Shown in pieces: positions 34,301 through 48,076 of a stretch of 64,000 bases of DNA (position 1 is its first letter; every line of letters starts with the position of its first letter). The notes under the pieces were generated by a model. It saw only the letters and a program-made list of their open reading frames with translations, did no database searches and was not told the DNA's origin. A program made the position numbers and the translations under genes. Source of the stretch: Manihot esculenta. Lineage: Eukaryota; Streptophyta; Magnoliopsida; Malpighiales; Euphorbiaceae. The stretch covers positions 994,389-1,058,388 of the forward strand of contig NC_035174.2 in the NCBI RefSeq assembly GCF_001659605.2, given 5' to 3'.

Positions 34301-36922
34301 AGATTGATGAATAAGATTTTCAAAGACCACATTAGTAGGAATGTTGAAGTGTACGTGGACAATATGGTGGTAAAGAGTCCAACTTTTCGGTAACACTTAA
34401 TAGACCTGAGGGAAGTATTTGAGGTACTGGAGCGATACAGAATGAGGCTGAACCCAACAAAATGCGCTTTCTTCATCAGAGGTGAAAAATTTCTAGGTTA
34501 CATGGTGAGTGAAAAAGGTATTGAGCCCAATCCTGAGAAGGTGGAAGCCATATTGAAAATAACTGAGCTGACCTGTGTGAGGGACGTCCAAAGACTCACT
34601 GGAAGGATAGTAGCGCTTAATCATTTCATGTCAAGGTCGGCAGAAAGGTGCCTGCCATTCTTCAGGAAGTTGAGAAAAGTTCCGAATTTCGAATGGATCG
34701 AGGATTGTCAAGAAGCTTTCAAAGAGCTCAAGTGCTATCTTAGTTCGCCACATGTACTCAGTAATCCGCTGGAAGGGGAAGAGCTCTTGATATACTTATT
34801 AGCCTCGGAACAAGCTGTCAGCGCCGTATTGGTGAGAGTGGAAGGAGGAGAGCAGAAGCCAGTATATGCTGAGACAAGATATCTGAACATTGAAAAAATA
34901 GCATATGCTCTATTATTGGCGGTCAGAAAATTCAGGGTATACCTAGAGAGCCATCAAGGAGTAGTGATGACAGACCAGCCGTTGAAGAAAATTCTCCACA
35001 GACCAGAAACTTCAGGTCGGATGCTTGCTTAGTCTATTGAGATCAGCCCTTACTGCTTAGAGTACCGACCTCGCACAACCATAAAATCTCAAGCCCTCGC
35101 CGACTTCATAGCGGAGTGCTCCTTCAACGAAAAACAAGCAGAACCTGGTAAGACATCCTCAGGAGCATTAGAAGGAGAGAAGGAAAGGCAATCCTCCCGG
35201 GAATTCAGCTGGAAGTTGTATGTGGACGGGGCATCCAGCGCTGGGGGCAGCGGCGCGAGAATAATGCTGAAAGGACCTGAAGGGTTCAAAGTTTGTTATG
35301 CTCTGCGCCTGGATTTCAATGCCTCCAACAATATAGCAGAATATGAAGCTCTGATAAATGGGATGCTGATCGCAATGGAAGTAGGGGCAACCGACCTCGA
35401 GATAAATAGCGACTTCCAGCTAGTGATCAGCCAGATAATGGGGGCATATCAGGTAAGAGACCCGACCATACAGAACTACTTGACGAGGGTAAAGGCCATA
35501 GAGGCCGAACTCAGAAGCCAAGGGATCATGGTAAGATACCAGAGAATACCTCGGGAAGAAAATGAAGAGGCAGACTTACTCAGTCGATTATCTAGGAAAG
35601 AGCTGGAACAACTCCCGATGAGGTATACATACAGTACATCAACACTCCTGCCTTTGACAAGGCAAACACCGTAATGGAGATTGAGGAAAGACGGAACTGG
35701 ATGACCCCGTACCTCGAATATTTGGAGAAGAAAAAGCTTCCTGAGGATAAAGCTGAGGCAAAGAAAATCGCAACTCGGACTGCCAACTACCAAGCGGTAA
35801 AAGGAACTCTATACTCAAGAGGGAAGTCTAGCCCATGGCTCCGATGTGTGAGCCCGGAAGAAGCTGTAAGGGTGATGAAAGAAATACATCAAGGAATCTG
35901 TGGAGTCCATGAAGGAGCAGGGACATTGGCAAACAAAATATTCAGACAGGGATACTACTGGCCCACCAGGCCGAGGAGTTCGTCCGAAGATGTGACGTAT
36001 GCCAAAGGTTTGCTAACGCCATCAACATTCCAACCACACCTCAATCCAGCATATTCAGCCCATGGCCGTTCTCACAGTAGGGCGTAGACATTCTAGGGCC
36101 ATTTCTCAAGACCACAGGATATAAGAAGTTTGTAATAGTGGCTGTGGAGTACTTTTCAAAATGGATAGAGGCAGAGGCAGTCCCCACAGTTACAGCAAGA
36201 AAAATGATAGATTTCGTCTGGGGCAACATCGTCTGTAGATTCGGGATACCAAGAGTGCTCATATCAGATAACGACAAGCAGTTCGACTGCAAGACCTTCA
36301 AAGAATTCACAACAAACATGGGTATATAGCACAAATTTTGCTCAGTGGCCCACCCTCAAACCAATGGTCAGACAGAGGTCACGAACCGAGCTATCCTACA
36401 AGGTCTAAAGAAGCGACTGGATGGAGCCAAGAAAAATTGGGCTGACGAGCTCAACAGTATCCTATGGGCATTCCGAACCACACCTCGGACACCAACAAAA
36501 GAAACACCTTTCGCGTTAGTATTTGGAACCGAAGTTGTGGTACCAATCGAGTTGCAAATCCTTACTCACAGAGTACATACAACAGTGAGAGCACCAATGA
36601 CGATAAGTTGAGAAGTAACCTGGATATCCTGGAGGAAATCAGAGACGAAGCCCAGCTCCGTACTGTCGCTTACCAGCAAAGAGCAGCTTGCTATTACAAC
36701 CAAAGGGTTAGAGAGAGAAACCTGAAGGTTGGAGATCTGGCATTAAGAAAGCTAGAAGCCATAGGGAAGAGAGCCGCAATAGGAAAGCTAACACCAACTT
36801 GGGAAGGCCCCTTCAGGATAGTTAGAGTTGTAAAGCCTGACGTATATCGAATTGAAGACTTACAAGGAAACTTGGAACCTCACGCCTGGAATATTCAGCA
36901 TTTGAAGATGTATTTCCCTTGA
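31392..36922 (+). pseudogene. Element B gag-pol, heavily decayed
   Basis: It starts at ATG 31392 (MANHNENN) and meets a stop within about 20 codons. It is then open in pieces: gag 31644-32753, zinc-knuckle-like CQYHRTHGHDTNNC near 32815, and protease with VDDRSKVNLLP near 33235. RT covers about 33980-34400 with YVDNMV in place of YVDDM. Next come RNase H (34790-35090), the second RNase H (35216-35670), the integrase zinc finger (about 35900) and the DDE core (36090-36480). It ends at 36922 with the same HAWNIQHLK..YFP tail as element A. At least eight in-frame stops or frameshifts are visible, for example near 32750, 33820, 34190, 35032 and 36080. The RT active-site Asp is itself changed. It is clearly non-functional. 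Confidence 0.9.
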
Positions 36923-37074
36923 ATGTACACAAATATAGGCAAGCACTTGTATTATGAGAAATATGAATGAAATAAATAAAAATATTTGCATCTGATGCTT
37001 ATGCCAAAACGTGTTATCTTTATTATTGTTATAAGGCAAGATTCCCTTGAAAAAAGAGAAAAACAACCACACCA

Positions 37075-37470
37075 ATCTTGTTCAAGACCTCAGTAAGGTA
37101 GGTGACCGGATTCCAAAATGACCCCGGCACCGCAAAACCGGCTGAGATGATGAAGCGACAGTAAGGCTAAAAGTGCATGAATCTTGTTCATGACCTCAGT
37201 GAGGTAGGTGACCGGATTCCAAAATGACCCCGGCACCGCAAAACCGGCTGAGATGATGAAGCGACAGTAAGGCCAAAAGTGTCTGAATCTTATTCAAGAC
37301 CTTTGTGAGGTAGGTGACCGGGCTCCAAAATGACCTCGGCACCGCAAAACTGGCTGAGATGATGAAGCGACAGTGAGGCCAAAAGTACCTGAATCTTATT
37401 TAAAACCTCAGTGAGGTAGGTGACAGGACTCCAAAATGACCCCGACACCCCAAAACCAGCGAAGAACCTG
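37075..37470. repeat. Tandem array, about four units of 105 bp, in element B
   Basis: The phrase aaaatgacc(c/t)cggcaccgc recurs near 37116, 37222, 37328 and, degraded, 37434. Each is preceded by gaggtaggtgaccgg. It occupies the same place relative to pol as the 75-bp array of element A. Only short common words (gacc, ccggc) recall that array, so the sequence has turned over. Confidence 0.85.
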
Positions 37471-38030
37471 AATCCGAGCAAGGCCAAAGGGCCTTGAAGC
37501 GGTGGCAAGGCGAAAAGGACTCAAAACTTCAAGCAAGTCTAAAAATCGGAAAGGAACAAAGCAGGCCTGAAAGGGCTAAACCTCGAACTAAAATACACAG
37601 ATCTGAGCTCAGAGGAACCAAGCGAAGGAAGAGCCAAACTCGGGAAAGCCAAATGGCGAAATAGAAGTTGCAAATTTCCTCTAACCCAAGGAGTAAGAAG
37701 AAATCGAAGACATGAACAGACGAGCAACACCACAACCTCAATTCCACTCAACACAGGACAGAAAACAAATCCAAGAAGACAAGCTCATCATTCTAAGAAG
37801 GTACATGATCTAACCTACTTTGATTATATGAAAATTATGCACCCGAGCTCGCGTTACTGATGAATCAACGAGATAAAAAAACAAGAATGCCTTCGCAAGA
37901 TTAGAAAAACTCACAAGTTAGAAGTTTAGTCAATTACTAGAATTCTAGCCCGGATTAACTTAAGGGCGAAAAGATTGGCAACAAAGCCGGTCAGCCTAGT
38001 ATAGCTGAATTCTTTGAAAAATTATTGAGT
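37471..38030. other. Non-coding part of element B before the C' insertion
   Basis: A-rich, no coding content recognised. It continues after C' at 47887. Confidence 0.5.
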
Positions 38031-38035
38031 GAACA

Positions 38036-40264
38036 TGTAACGACCCGGAAATCCGACCCGTTACCGGCGCTAGGATCCAGATCGGCTTAAGGCCGCTGGG
38101 ACCCGTAGCAAGCCAAACATACCTCCTGTAACCTGTAATATCCCATACATGATCAACAACATACATAAAACTGTAAACTTTTTCTTTCTTTTTCCAAGCT
38201 TAACCTGAACGTGTGAACATCTAATAACATAACCACCACTGGAGTCCTCATCAAATGCTCCAATGGGGTATTTCATCATTCGATAAGCTTGGACTATCAA
38301 ATACATCATAAAAACATTCCTATAGATCATGTGTCAAGGGGATAACCATAACATAGGGTCAAGCACATACTAGTCCTCAATCATCCTCATCATTACATAA
38401 CTATACATTACTTTTTCATTACATTAACATAGTCATAAATACTCATTACATCATATTCATGTCCACTACTATCTATTACATCATACAAGACTTTACTTCA
38501 CTCTAGCCGACTTCCCGATCTATCCTGTACCTGCAACTATGGGGATAAAGGGAGTGGGGTGAGCTACTAGAGCCCAGTGAGCAGAATAATAAAACATCAA
38601 TTTAAATCATGCTTTCATGTATGCGCCATAACACAAACATTTCACATCAAGGATGAACTTGTCACCATTTAGCCCCTATCTTTCTTACTTATACATGCCG
38701 GGGGCGTAGAGCCGTAGCAGGCACACCCGGACTACCATAGTCAATCATAGTGCCAGGGGCGTGGAGCCGTAGCAGGCACACCTGGACTCACATAGGTTAT
38801 CATGACATAAAAGGGCTAATGGATCATTCAACATTCATCCACATCAACAACAACGTATGCAATGCAACATATTCGTGAATTCTAATGCAATCAACCTAAT
38901 ATATCTCATGGCATTCATGATGCGTGAATCATGCTAAATCATTTCATTAATTTGCTTTAAAACTTAGAGTTTATTCCACTCACCTCTGGCTAGCTCTGAA
39001 GAGACTCTGAAGCAGCTGGCTCACTGCTGGGGGTCTCGGTTCCTCAGGTCCGAACCTACACAGGTGGACTCAAATGAGGGACCAAACATACATGAACATG
39101 ACTCTAAAATACTCCCCAAAAACCCCCTAAAACATCCTGAAAACATCACATGAAAACATGCAAGAAATGGCTGAACAGGGTACTTTCGGCGGCAGGTTCG
39201 GCGGCCGAAAGTCCCACTGCAGCCGAAAGTCATGCAGGTTCGGCGGCACTTTCGGCGGCCGAACCTCCCAGACAGAGACGAACCTTGAGTTTCGGGGGCA
39301 GGCTTCGGCAGCCGAAACTGCCTCCACAAGGGGGTTCGGCGGCCGAAAGTCACTTCGGCGGCCGAACCTGAGTTTCTGCCGAAGGGCAGAAACTTGGTTC
39401 CCTTGTGTCCACAGCCTCCAAAACGCATCAAAACATGCATAAACTTGTTTCTACACATGCATACACATCATACATCACACCTAGGGGTCTCAAACTATAA
39501 TATACCCCAACTACAACACTTCAAACACACAAACATCAACATACATTGTTCATCAAAGCATCAAAACCCATAAACTCATCAATAAGCTTAAACATGCATT
39601 CTACCCCATCAACTTGCATAAAACTTTCATAAAACATAAGAGAAGCATAGATCGAAGCTTACCTCTTGAAGAAACGAGAGGGAAGGCGATCCTAGCTTGG
39701 AGATGGAGAGATTGAGCTCTTTGAACCTCCAAGTACCCAAAACTTGCTCTTAGCTCACAGATCTTCAAAATGGAAGTTAAAACTCGTGAAAACCATGCAA
39801 GATCTAGGGAAAACATTCAAGATTGAGGGAGGAGCGGCGGAGACTCACCTTGGCCGACAATGGGAGAGAAAAAGCTCACCCGTGCGGACCAAAGGGACCC
39901 TTTTATATGTGGCTGGCCAGGCCACGTTCGGGGGCCGAATGTGCCTCCGTATCCATGCAATGTTCGGCGGCCGAACATAAGGTTCGGCGGCCGAACCTGC
40001 ACTTCCCTCACTCATGCTTTCGGGGGCCTAACGTGCCTCCTAATCACATGCATGTTCGGCGGCCGAAAGTCAAGTTCGGCGGCCGAACCTGGGTTTTCCT
40101 TCAAGCTACATTCATGCAAAAACTCATTTAATTTCTTACTTAAAAACATGAAATTCATGAAAACATTTCATAAAATCATAGTTTTACCCTTCTAGAGGTT
40201 TCCGACATCTGAGGTCCCACCGGACGGTAGGGATTCCGATACCGGAGTCTAGCCGGGTATTACA
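38036..40264 (-). repeat. Element C' 3' LTR (left)
   Basis: Begins tgtaacgacccgg and ends gggtattaca. Palindrome clusters are at 39184-39370 and 39925-40090, with a TATA box at about 39899-39909 on the minus strand. Confidence 0.95.
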
Positions 40265-40302
40265 TTCTCCCCCCCTTAAGAACATTCGTCCCCGAATGTT
40301 CC
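40265..40302 (-). other. Polypurine tract and adjacent stem-loop of element C'
   Basis: On the minus strand ttaagggggggagaa ends at the LTR. The 9-bp inverted repeat gaacattcg/cgaatgttc just precedes it. Confidence 0.8.
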
Positions 40303-40395
40303 TCAACTAACATACAAAGCATGGCATCAATCATAACATAGAACATAGCATACAATATATCATACATGCAACACATAGAACAACTAACACTCACC

Positions 40396-43300
40396 TCAAA
40401 ACAGATGGGGGTATTGCTGGAGCATGGACTCCCGTGTCTCCCAGGTGCATTCTTCAATATTGTGGTGGTTCCAAAGGACTTTCACCATCGGGATTTCCTT
40501 GTTCCTCAGCTTTCTGATCTGAGTGTCTAGGATCCGCACTGGCTGCTCTACATAGGTGAGATCCTCTTGGATCTCTACATCAGGCTCACTAAGGACCTTT
40601 CCAGGATCCGACACGTACTTCCGTAACAGAGAAACATGGAAAACCGGATGGATTCTTTCCATCGAAGCAGGCAAGTCTAGCTTGTACGACACATTACCGA
40701 CCCTCTGAAGCACCTCAAAAGGACCGATGTACCGTGGAGCTAACTTACCCTTCTTCCCGAACCGAACCACTCCTTTCATAGGAGACACCTTGAGCAAAAC
40801 CAAATCCCCCTCCTGAAACTCTAGCTGTCTTCTACGGATATCTGCATAACTCTTCTGCCGACTAGCAGCAGTCTTGATCCTCTCTCTGATTATGGGTACC
40901 ACCCTGCTGGTAAGCTCTACTAACTCCGGACCCGCAAGAGTCCTCTCTCCTACCTCCTCCCAGCAGATTGGTGATCTACACTTCCTCCCATACAAAGCTT
41001 CATATGGAGCCATCCCTATGCTAGCATGATAGCTGTTATTGTAGGCAAACTCCACCAAAGGTAGATGCTGCCTCCAAGAACCGCCAAAATCTAGCACACA
41101 CATTCTGAGCATATCCTCTATTGTCTGGATGGTCCTCTCTGACTGTCCGTCCGTCTGTGGGTGGAATGCAGTACTGAAGTCTAATCTGGTACCCATAGCG
41201 TTCTGCAGACTCCGCCAAAACCTGGAGGTGAACTGGGGCCCTCTATCTGACACTATAGATACCGGGACCCCATGCAGTCTGACAATCTCATCTACATACA
41301 CTTGCGCCAACTTATCCACAGAGTAGCCACTCCTGACAGGGATGAAGTGAGCAGATTTGGTGAGTCTGTCCACAATCACCCATATGGAGTCTAATCTGTT
41401 GGACGTCGCCGGTAACCCCACTACGAAGTCCATAGCTATGTTCTCCCATTTCCATTCTGGAATCGGTAGTGGATTCAACATTCCAGCCGGCTTCTGATGC
41501 TCTAGTTTCACCCTCTGACACACATCGCAGGCTGACACGAACAGTGCCACGTCCTTCTTCATAGCTGGCCACCAGTACACTCTCTTCAGATCCTGATACA
41601 TCTTGGTGGCTCCAGGGTGAACACTATACCTGGTATTATGGGCTTCTCCCATAATATCTCCCTTCAGACCAATGTCATCTGGCACACATAATCTGTTCCC
41701 GTAGCGGAGGATCCCCTTATCATCAAATCTGAACTCATTACTCTGGCCTGACTGAACCGTTCTGGCTATCCTGACTAACTCTGGGTCCTCATGCTGTTTC
41801 TGAGCTACCTGCTCCAGAAACACGGGTGTCACTCTCATCTGAGCCACTAAGGCACCTGTGCCAGACAACCCCAACTGTAATCCCTCACTCATAAGTCTGT
41901 GGAACTCCTTCACCACCGGCCTCCTCTCTGCTGAAATGTGGGATAGACTGCCGAGTGATTTCCGGCTTAAGGCGTCTGCCACAATATTCGCCTTACCCGG
42001 ATGGTACTGAATCTTGCAATCATAGTCACTCAACAGCTCTACCCATCTCCTCTGCCTCATGTTCAGTTCTCTCTGACTCAGGATGTACTGCAGGCTCTTA
42101 TGATCTGTGAAGATCTCACATTTTACCCCATAGAGGTAGTGCCTCCACATCTTGAGTGCAAAGATTACTGCTGCCATCTCTAGGTCATGTGTGGGGTAAT
42201 TCAGCTCATGCTTCTTTAGTTGCCTAGAAGCATAAGCGATCACCCTCTCATTTTGCATTAGCACACAACCCAGTCCCACACGGGACGCATCACAAAATAC
42301 TGAGAAGTCATCATCACTTTTTGGCAGAGCTAACACCGGTGCTGAAGTCAACCTCCTCTTAAGCTCCTCAAAGCTTTCCTCACACTGATCGGTCCATATG
42401 AACTTCTGATTCTTCTTTGTCAATTTGGTCATAGGAGCAGCAATCTTTGAGAAGTCCTGAACGAACCTCCTGTAGTAACCTGCTAAACCCAGAAAACTCT
42501 TGATCTCAGTCACTGAGGTGGGTCTAGGCCAGTTAGCTACAGCCTCTACCTTCTTGGGGTCTACTTCAATACCCTGTTCTGACACAATGTGCCCCAAGAA
42601 TGATATGCTCCTAAGCCAAAACTCACACTTGGAGAACTTGGCATACAAGCCATGCTCTCTCAAGGTCTGCAAAACTGTCCTCAGGTGATGGGCATGCTCC
42701 TCTGCATTTCTGGAATACACTAAGATATCATCTATGAAGACAATAACGAAGTGATCCAGATACTGACTGAATACTCTGTTCATGAGGTCCATGAATGCTG
42801 CAGGGGCGTTGGTCAACCCAAACGGCATCACAAGGAACTCATAGTGCCCATACCTGGTCCTGAAAGCTGTCTTTGGTACATCTTCATTCCTTATCCTCAA
42901 CTGATGGTACCCTGATCTCAGATCTATTTTGGAGAAACAACCTGCTCCTGATAGCTGGTCGAATAGATCGTCGATCCTCGGCAAAGGGTACTTGTTCTTG
43001 GTAGTGACCTTGTTCAACTGTCTGTAGTCGATACAAAGTCTGAGGGATCCATCCTTTTTCCTCACAAACAGAACCGGAGCACCCCAAGGTGAAGTACTCG
43101 GTCGGATGAAACCCTTATCTACCAGCTCTTGCAACTGTTCCTTCAGTTCTTTCAATTCAGCGGGTGCCATCCTGTAGGGAGGGATAGAGATCGGTCTGGC
43201 ACCAGGCATTAACTCAATCTCGAACTCTATCTCCCTAGCAGGTGGTAACCCTGGCAGTTCGTCTGGGAAAACATCTAAAAACTCACTCACCACAGGCACT

Positions 43301-45381
43301 GAGGCGGGCACTCTGACATGACTATCTAACTCCCTCACATGAGCTAGAAACCCCTGACATCCCCTCCTAAGCAACCTACGAGCCTGAAGAGCTGAGATCA
43401 GACCTCTAGGTGTACCCCTCTTGTCTCCTCTGAAGACGACCTCTGACCCATCCTGATCTCTGAATCTGACTACCTTGTCTCTACAGTCCAAGGTAGCACC
43501 ATGGGTCGATAACCAATCCATCCCTAGAATGACGTCAAAATCTGTCAAGTCTAGAACCACAAGGTCGGCGGAAAGGCATCTTCCCTCTATGAAAACGGGA
43601 CTACACTGGCAGACTGCCTCTGCCACTGACGGGTCACACTTGGGTCCACTGACCCATAGGGGACACTCTAACCCAGAGACCATCAATCCTACCCTCTCCA
43701 CGACTCTCGGAGCAACAAAAGAATGAGATGCACCCGGGTCCATTAAGGCATACACCTCAGAACAACCAATGATGAGATTACCTGCCACCACGGTGTTGGA
43801 TGTATTGGCCTCCTGCTGAGTCATAGTGAAGATCCGTGCCGGAGCTGATGGACCTTCACCTCTGAATCCTGCTGATGAAGAGGCTGACCCTCTCCCTCTG
43901 CCTCTGCCACTGGCCTGTGTTGCGGCTGGAGCTACTGGCTGCACCACACTGCCGGAGGCTGTCTGCTGAGACGGCGCTACAAAGGCTGCTCTAGGACAGT
44001 CTCGAGCCAAATGACCCGCCTGTCCGCATTTGAAACATGTGTTTGTCCCTGCCAGACATACTCCTTTGTGTGGTCTCCCACATCTCATACATGCTGTAAC
44101 CTCTGCGCCAGAGCTTGAGCCACTGCCTAAACCCAGACCTGACTTGATCTTGTTCCAGAACTTATTCTTCTTAGATTTTCTGTGGCCTCTGTCCCACTTC
44201 TTACTGCTTGCAACTGCTGCACTCAGAGAAGAAGAGTCTAACCTTTCCCCACCTGGGGTCTTGGAACCAGAAGACTGTGCCACTGACTGTTTTACCTTCC
44301 CTTGAACGATGGCACAAGCCTCCATTCTCCTAGCCATATCCACTATGGCATGGAAACTCTCCCTCTCTGCTGACTGTATCAAAGAGGAATACCTGGAGTG
44401 CAGCCTCATAATATATCTACTTGACTTCTTTTGATCCGTGTCCAAATTCTGCCCAGCATATGGCAACAACTCCAGGAACCTATCTGTATACTCCTCCACA
44501 CTCATCTGATCAGTCTGCCTCAACTGCTCGAATTCTATTATTTTCTGCTCTCTGGAGCTCTCAGGGAAAGCCCATCCTGCAAACTCATTTGCGAACTCCT
44601 CCCAGGACATACTGTCCGCTCTCGGGTTCACATAGTTCTTAAACCAACCACGTGCCTTCTTGCACTCCAGTGTGAACCCAGCCATCTGAATGGCTCTACT
44701 GTCATCAGCCCCTATCTCATCTGTGATAGTCTTGACCCTGCTCAGATACTCAAATGGGTCATCACCTGCTCTATACTGAGGAGCACCCAACTTCATGTAA
44801 TCGGTCATCTTGACCTTGCTCCCTCCAGATGAGGTAGGTTTGGGTACTTGTGTTTCCGGGACAGTAGGTACTGGTGGCGGTGGAGGTGCAACATCCCCTG
44901 GGGTAGGGTTTGCTGTACCGGTATAGGGAGGTGGAGGTGGATACATGGGATACTGGGAGTATGGTGGGTAGTAAGGTGGGTATGGCATATGTGGAGGATA
45001 AGGGCTAAAACTGGGGTTATCCGATGTACCTCCCATCGAATACCCTGGATGGTGTGAATAGGGTGGGTAGTGATGTGGCTGGACATAACTCGAGGCCTGA
45101 GTGCCTCCTTCTGATTCTCCCATGCCCTCTTCCGGCATACTCACACCAAGATTGCCATCCCTTCTCTGATCTACCTCCATATCCTCAGACATTCCTCCCT
45201 GCACTGTTCCCCTTACTGATCTGCTTCTACCCAGATCCAAAGACCTTCTAGGGTCTCTAGCCACTCTGTCTCTATTGGACCTACTGGACATTGCCCTAGG
45301 CAAAGCTGAAGGACGGGCATCAGCGCCCTCGTCCTGAGGTGGCACTCCAGTCAATCGTGCAGATCGACGAGTTCCTCTCAT
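40396..45381 (-). CDS. Element C' gag-pol polyprotein with chromodomain, 1661 residues, open
   Basis: The start is placed at the ATG for [10 protein letters not shown] (45379-45381), which matches the start in element C; the frame is open 23 codons further upstream. A disordered Pro/Tyr-rich region (100-190) comes first, then gag (about 195-360). A Cys/His cluster [12 protein letters not shown] (431-442) precedes the CCHC knuckle (449-462). The protease active site is MDPGAS, D548. RT has CIDYRQLN near 783 and FIDD, D884/D885. RNase H acidic residues are D1031, E1068 and D1093. The integrase zinc finger uses H1248, H1255, C1285 and C1288; its DDE triad is D1318, D1379 and E1415. A GPF motif lies at 1553, and the chromodomain-like tail spans about 1614-1661. 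Every catalytic residue I can check is present, so the element may be autonomous. Confidence 0.95.
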   Translation of the reverse strand: MRGTRRSARLTGVPPQDEGADARPSALPRAMSSRSNRDRVARDPRRSLDLGRSRSVRGTVQGGMSEDMEVDQRRDGNLGVSMPEEGMGESEGGTQASSYVQPHHYPPYSHHPGYSMGGTSDNPSFSPYPPHMPYPPYYPPYSQYPMYPPPPPYTGTANPTPGDVAPPPPPVPTVPETQVPKPTSSGGSKVKMTDYMKLGAPQYRAGDDPFEYLSRVKTITDEIGADDSRAIQMAGFTLECKKARGWFKNYVNPRADSMSWEEFANEFAGWAFPESSREQKIIEFEQLRQTDQMSVEEYTDRFLELLPYAGQNLDTDQKKSSRYIMRLHSRYSSLIQSAERESFHAIVDMARRMEACAIVQGKVKQSVAQSSGSKTPGGERLDSSSLSAAVASSKKWDRGHRKSKKNKFWNKIKSGLGLGSGSSSGAEVTACMRCGRPHKGVCLAGTNTCFKCGQAGHLARDCPRAAFVAPSQQTASGSVVQPVAPAATQASGRGRGRGSASSSAGFRGEGPSAPARIFTMTQQEANTSNTVVAGNLIIGCSEVYALMDPGASHSFVAPRVVERVGLMVSGLECPLWVSGPKCDPSVAEAVCQCSPVFIEGRCLSADLVVLDLTDFDVILGMDWLSTHGATLDCRDKVVRFRDQDGSEVVFRGDKRGTPRGLISALQARRLLRRGCQGFLAHVRELDSHVRVPASVPVVSEFLDVFPDELPGLPPAREIEFEIELMPGARPISIPPYRMAPAELKELKEQLQELVDKGFIRPSTSPWGAPVLFVRKKDGSLRLCIDYRQLNKVTTKNKYPLPRIDDLFDQLSGAGCFSKIDLRSGYHQLRIRNEDVPKTAFRTRYGHYEFLVMPFGLTNAPAAFMDLMNRVFSQYLDHFVIVFIDDILVYSRNAEEHAHHLRTVLQTLREHGLYAKFSKCEFWLRSISFLGHIVSEQGIEVDPKKVEAVANWPRPTSVTEIKSFLGLAGYYRRFVQDFSKIAAPMTKLTKKNQKFIWTDQCEESFEELKRRLTSAPVLALPKSDDDFSVFCDASRVGLGCVLMQNERVIAYASRQLKKHELNYPTHDLEMAAVIFALKMWRHYLYGVKCEIFTDHKSLQYILSQRELNMRQRRWVELLSDYDCKIQYHPGKANIVADALSRKSLGSLSHISAERRPVVKEFHRLMSEGLQLGLSGTGALVAQMRVTPVFLEQVAQKQHEDPELVRIARTVQSGQSNEFRFDDKGILRYGNRLCVPDDIGLKGDIMGEAHNTRYSVHPGATKMYQDLKRVYWWPAMKKDVALFVSACDVCQRVKLEHQKPAGMLNPLPIPEWKWENIAMDFVVGLPATSNRLDSIWVIVDRLTKSAHFIPVRSGYSVDKLAQVYVDEIVRLHGVPVSIVSDRGPQFTSRFWRSLQNAMGTRLDFSTAFHPQTDGQSERTIQTIEDMLRMCVLDFGGSWRQHLPLVEFAYNNSYHASIGMAPYEALYGRKCRSPICWEEVGERTLAGPELVELTSRVVPIIRERIKTAASRQKSYADIRRRQLEFQEGDLVLLKVSPMKGVVRFGKKGKLAPRYIGPFEVLQRVGNVSYKLDLPASMERIHPVFHVSLLRKYVSDPGKVLSEPDVEIQEDLTYVEQPVRILDTQIRKLRNKEIPMVKVLWNHHNIEECTWETRESMLQQYPHLF

Positions 45382-45636
45382 TCTATTTTCTGAAAAACAG
45401 CACATAACATAAACAATCATTAGCATCATATGGTTCATGTGGAAACACATGAACCCTCATCACATACATAGCATCATATCATAACATTTATGCACATGCA
45501 TATCATCATGGCATATCATATCATCATATAGACAGGACTCTACATCCTATCCTAGTGGACATGATCTTTCCTATTGTGCTTGACCTTCTATAACATCTAT
45601 GAGCCCGACACTCTAGGTCCGACCATATGAACCTAG

Positions 45637-45652
45637 GGCTCTGATACCACTC
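45637..45652 (-). other. Primer-binding site of element C' (initiator tRNA-Met type)
   Basis: On the minus strand gagtggtatcagagcc follows the 5' LTR directly. It contains tggtatcagagc. Confidence 0.85.
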
Positions 45653-47881
45653 TGTAACGACCCGGAAATCCGACCCGTTACCGGCGCTAGGATCCAGATC
45701 GGCTTAAGGCCGCCGGGACCCGTAGCAAGCCAAACATACCTCCTGTAACCTGTAATATCCCATACATGATCAACAACATACATAAAACTGTAAACTTTTT
45801 CTTTCTTTTTCCAAGCTTAACCTGAACGTGTGAACATCTAATAACATAACCACCACTGGAGTCCTCATCAAATGCTCCAATGGGGTATTTCATCATTCGA
45901 TAAGCTTGGACTATCAAATACATCATAAAAACATTCCTATAGATCATGTGTCAAGGGGATAACCATAACATAGGGTCAAGCACATACTAGTCCTCAATCA
46001 TCCTCATCATTACATAACTATACATTACTTTTTCATTACATTAACATAGTCATAAATACTCATTACATCATATTCATGTCCACTACTATCTATTACATCA
46101 TACAAGACTTTACTTCACTCTAGCCGACTTCCCGATCTATCCTGTACCTGCAACTATGGGGATAAAGGGAGTGGGGTGAGCTACTAGAGCCCAGTGAGCA
46201 GAATAATAAAACATCAATTTAAATCATGCTTTCATGTATGCGCCATAACACAAACATTTCACATCAAGGATGAACTTGTCACCATTTAGCCCCTATCTTT
46301 CTTACTTATACATGCCGGGGGCGTAGAGCCGTAGCAGGCACACCCGGACTACCATAGTCAATCATAGTGCCAGGGGCGTGGAGCCGTAGCAGGCACACCT
46401 GGACTCACATAGGTTATCATGACATAAAAGGGCTAATGGATCATTCAACATTCATCCACATCAACAACAACGTATGCAATGCAACATATTCGTGAATTCT
46501 AATGCAATCAACCTAATATATCTCATGGCATTCATGATGCGTGAATCATGCTAAATCATTTCATTAATTTTCTTTAAAACTTAGAGTTTATTCCACTCAC
46601 CTCTGGCTAGCTCTGAAGAGACTCTGAAGCAGCTGGCTCACTGCTGGGGGTCTCGGTTCCTCAGGTCCGAACCTACACAGGTGGACTCAAATGAGGGACC
46701 AAACATACATGAACATGACTCTAAAATACTCCCCAAAAACCCCCTAAAACATCCTGAAAACATCACATGAAAACATGCAAGAAATGGCTGAACAGGGTAC
46801 TTTCGGCGGCAGGTTCGGCGGCCGAAAGTCCCACTGCAGCCGAAAGTCATGCAGGTTCGGCGGCACTTTCGGCGGCCGAACCTCCCAGACAGAGACGAAC
46901 CTTGAGTTTCGGGGGCAGGCTTCGGCAGCCGAAACTGCCTCCACAAGGGGGTTCGGCGGCCGAAAGTCACTTCGGCGGCCGAACCTGAGTTTCTGCCGAA
47001 GGGCAGAAACTTGGTTCCCTTGTGTCCACAGCCTCCAAAACGCATCAAAACATGCATAAACTTGTTTCTACACATGCATACACATCATACATCACACCTA
47101 GGGGTCTCAAACTATAATATACCCCAACTACAACACTTCAAACACACAAACATCAACATACATTGTTCATCAAAGCATCAAAACCCATAAACTCATCAAT
47201 AAGCTTAAACATGCATTCTACCCCATCAACTTGCATAAAACTTTCATAAAACATAAGAGAAGCATAGATCGAAGCTTACCTCTTGAAGAAACGAGAGGGA
47301 AGGCGATCCTAGCTTGGAGATGGAGAGATTGAGCTCTTTGAACCTCCAAGTACCCAAAACTTGCTCTTAGCTCACAGATCTTCAAAATGGAAGTTAAAAC
47401 TCGTGAAAACCATGCAAGATCTAGGGAAAACATTCAAGATTGAGGGAGGAGCGGCGGAGACTCACCTTGGCCGACAATGGGAGAGAAAAAGCTCACCCGT
47501 GCGGACCAAAGGGACCCTTTTATATGTGGCTGGCCAGGCCACGTTCGGGGGCCGAATGTGCCTCCGTATCCATGCAATGTTCGGCGGCCGAACATAAGGT
47601 TCGGCGGCCGAACCTGCACTTCCCTCACTCATGCTTTCGGGGGCCTAACGTGCCTCCTAATCACATGCATGTTCGGCGGCCGAAAGTCAAGTTCGGCGGC
47701 CGAACCTGGGTTTTCCTTCAAGCTACATTCATGCAAAAACTCATTTAATTTCTTACTTAAAAACATGAAATTCATGAAAACATTTCATAAAATCATAGTT
47801 TTACCCTTCTAGAGGTTTCCGACATCTGAGGTCCCACCGGACGGTAGGGATTCCGATACCGGAGTCTAGCCGGGTATTACA
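45653..47881 (-). repeat. Element C' 5' LTR (right)
   Basis: Same length as the left LTR and nearly identical. Palindrome clusters are at 46801-46985 and 47541-47705, and the TATA box is at about 47516-47526 (minus strand). Confidence 0.95.
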
Positions 47882-48076
47882 GAACATATGGCTTAAAAGC
47901 TTTTATCCTTAAAATAAATCAAACCAGAAAAAGCTTACAGATAGGAGAAACAGATTAGGCCTTTAATAGATTAAGCAGCTCAGTAAAACCAGAAAAATAG
48001 ACAAGAGCAAAAATAATTCAAGTACAAATAAAAGCCAGATCTCATTAAGCAAAAGAAAAATAAGTTACAACTTTGT

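Larger units (their letters stand above)
38036..47881 (-). mobile_element. Young, apparently intact chromovirus C' (9846 bp) inside element B, target duplication GAACA
   Basis: LTRs of 2229 bp at 38036-40264 and 45653-47881 are flanked by gaaca at 38031-38035 and 47882-47886. I find two differences between them: 38097 t against 45714 c, and 38954 g against 46571 t. The primer site, polypurine tract and full polyprotein frame are all present. It has the same family layout as element C but a different subfamily of LTR. Confidence 0.97.
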
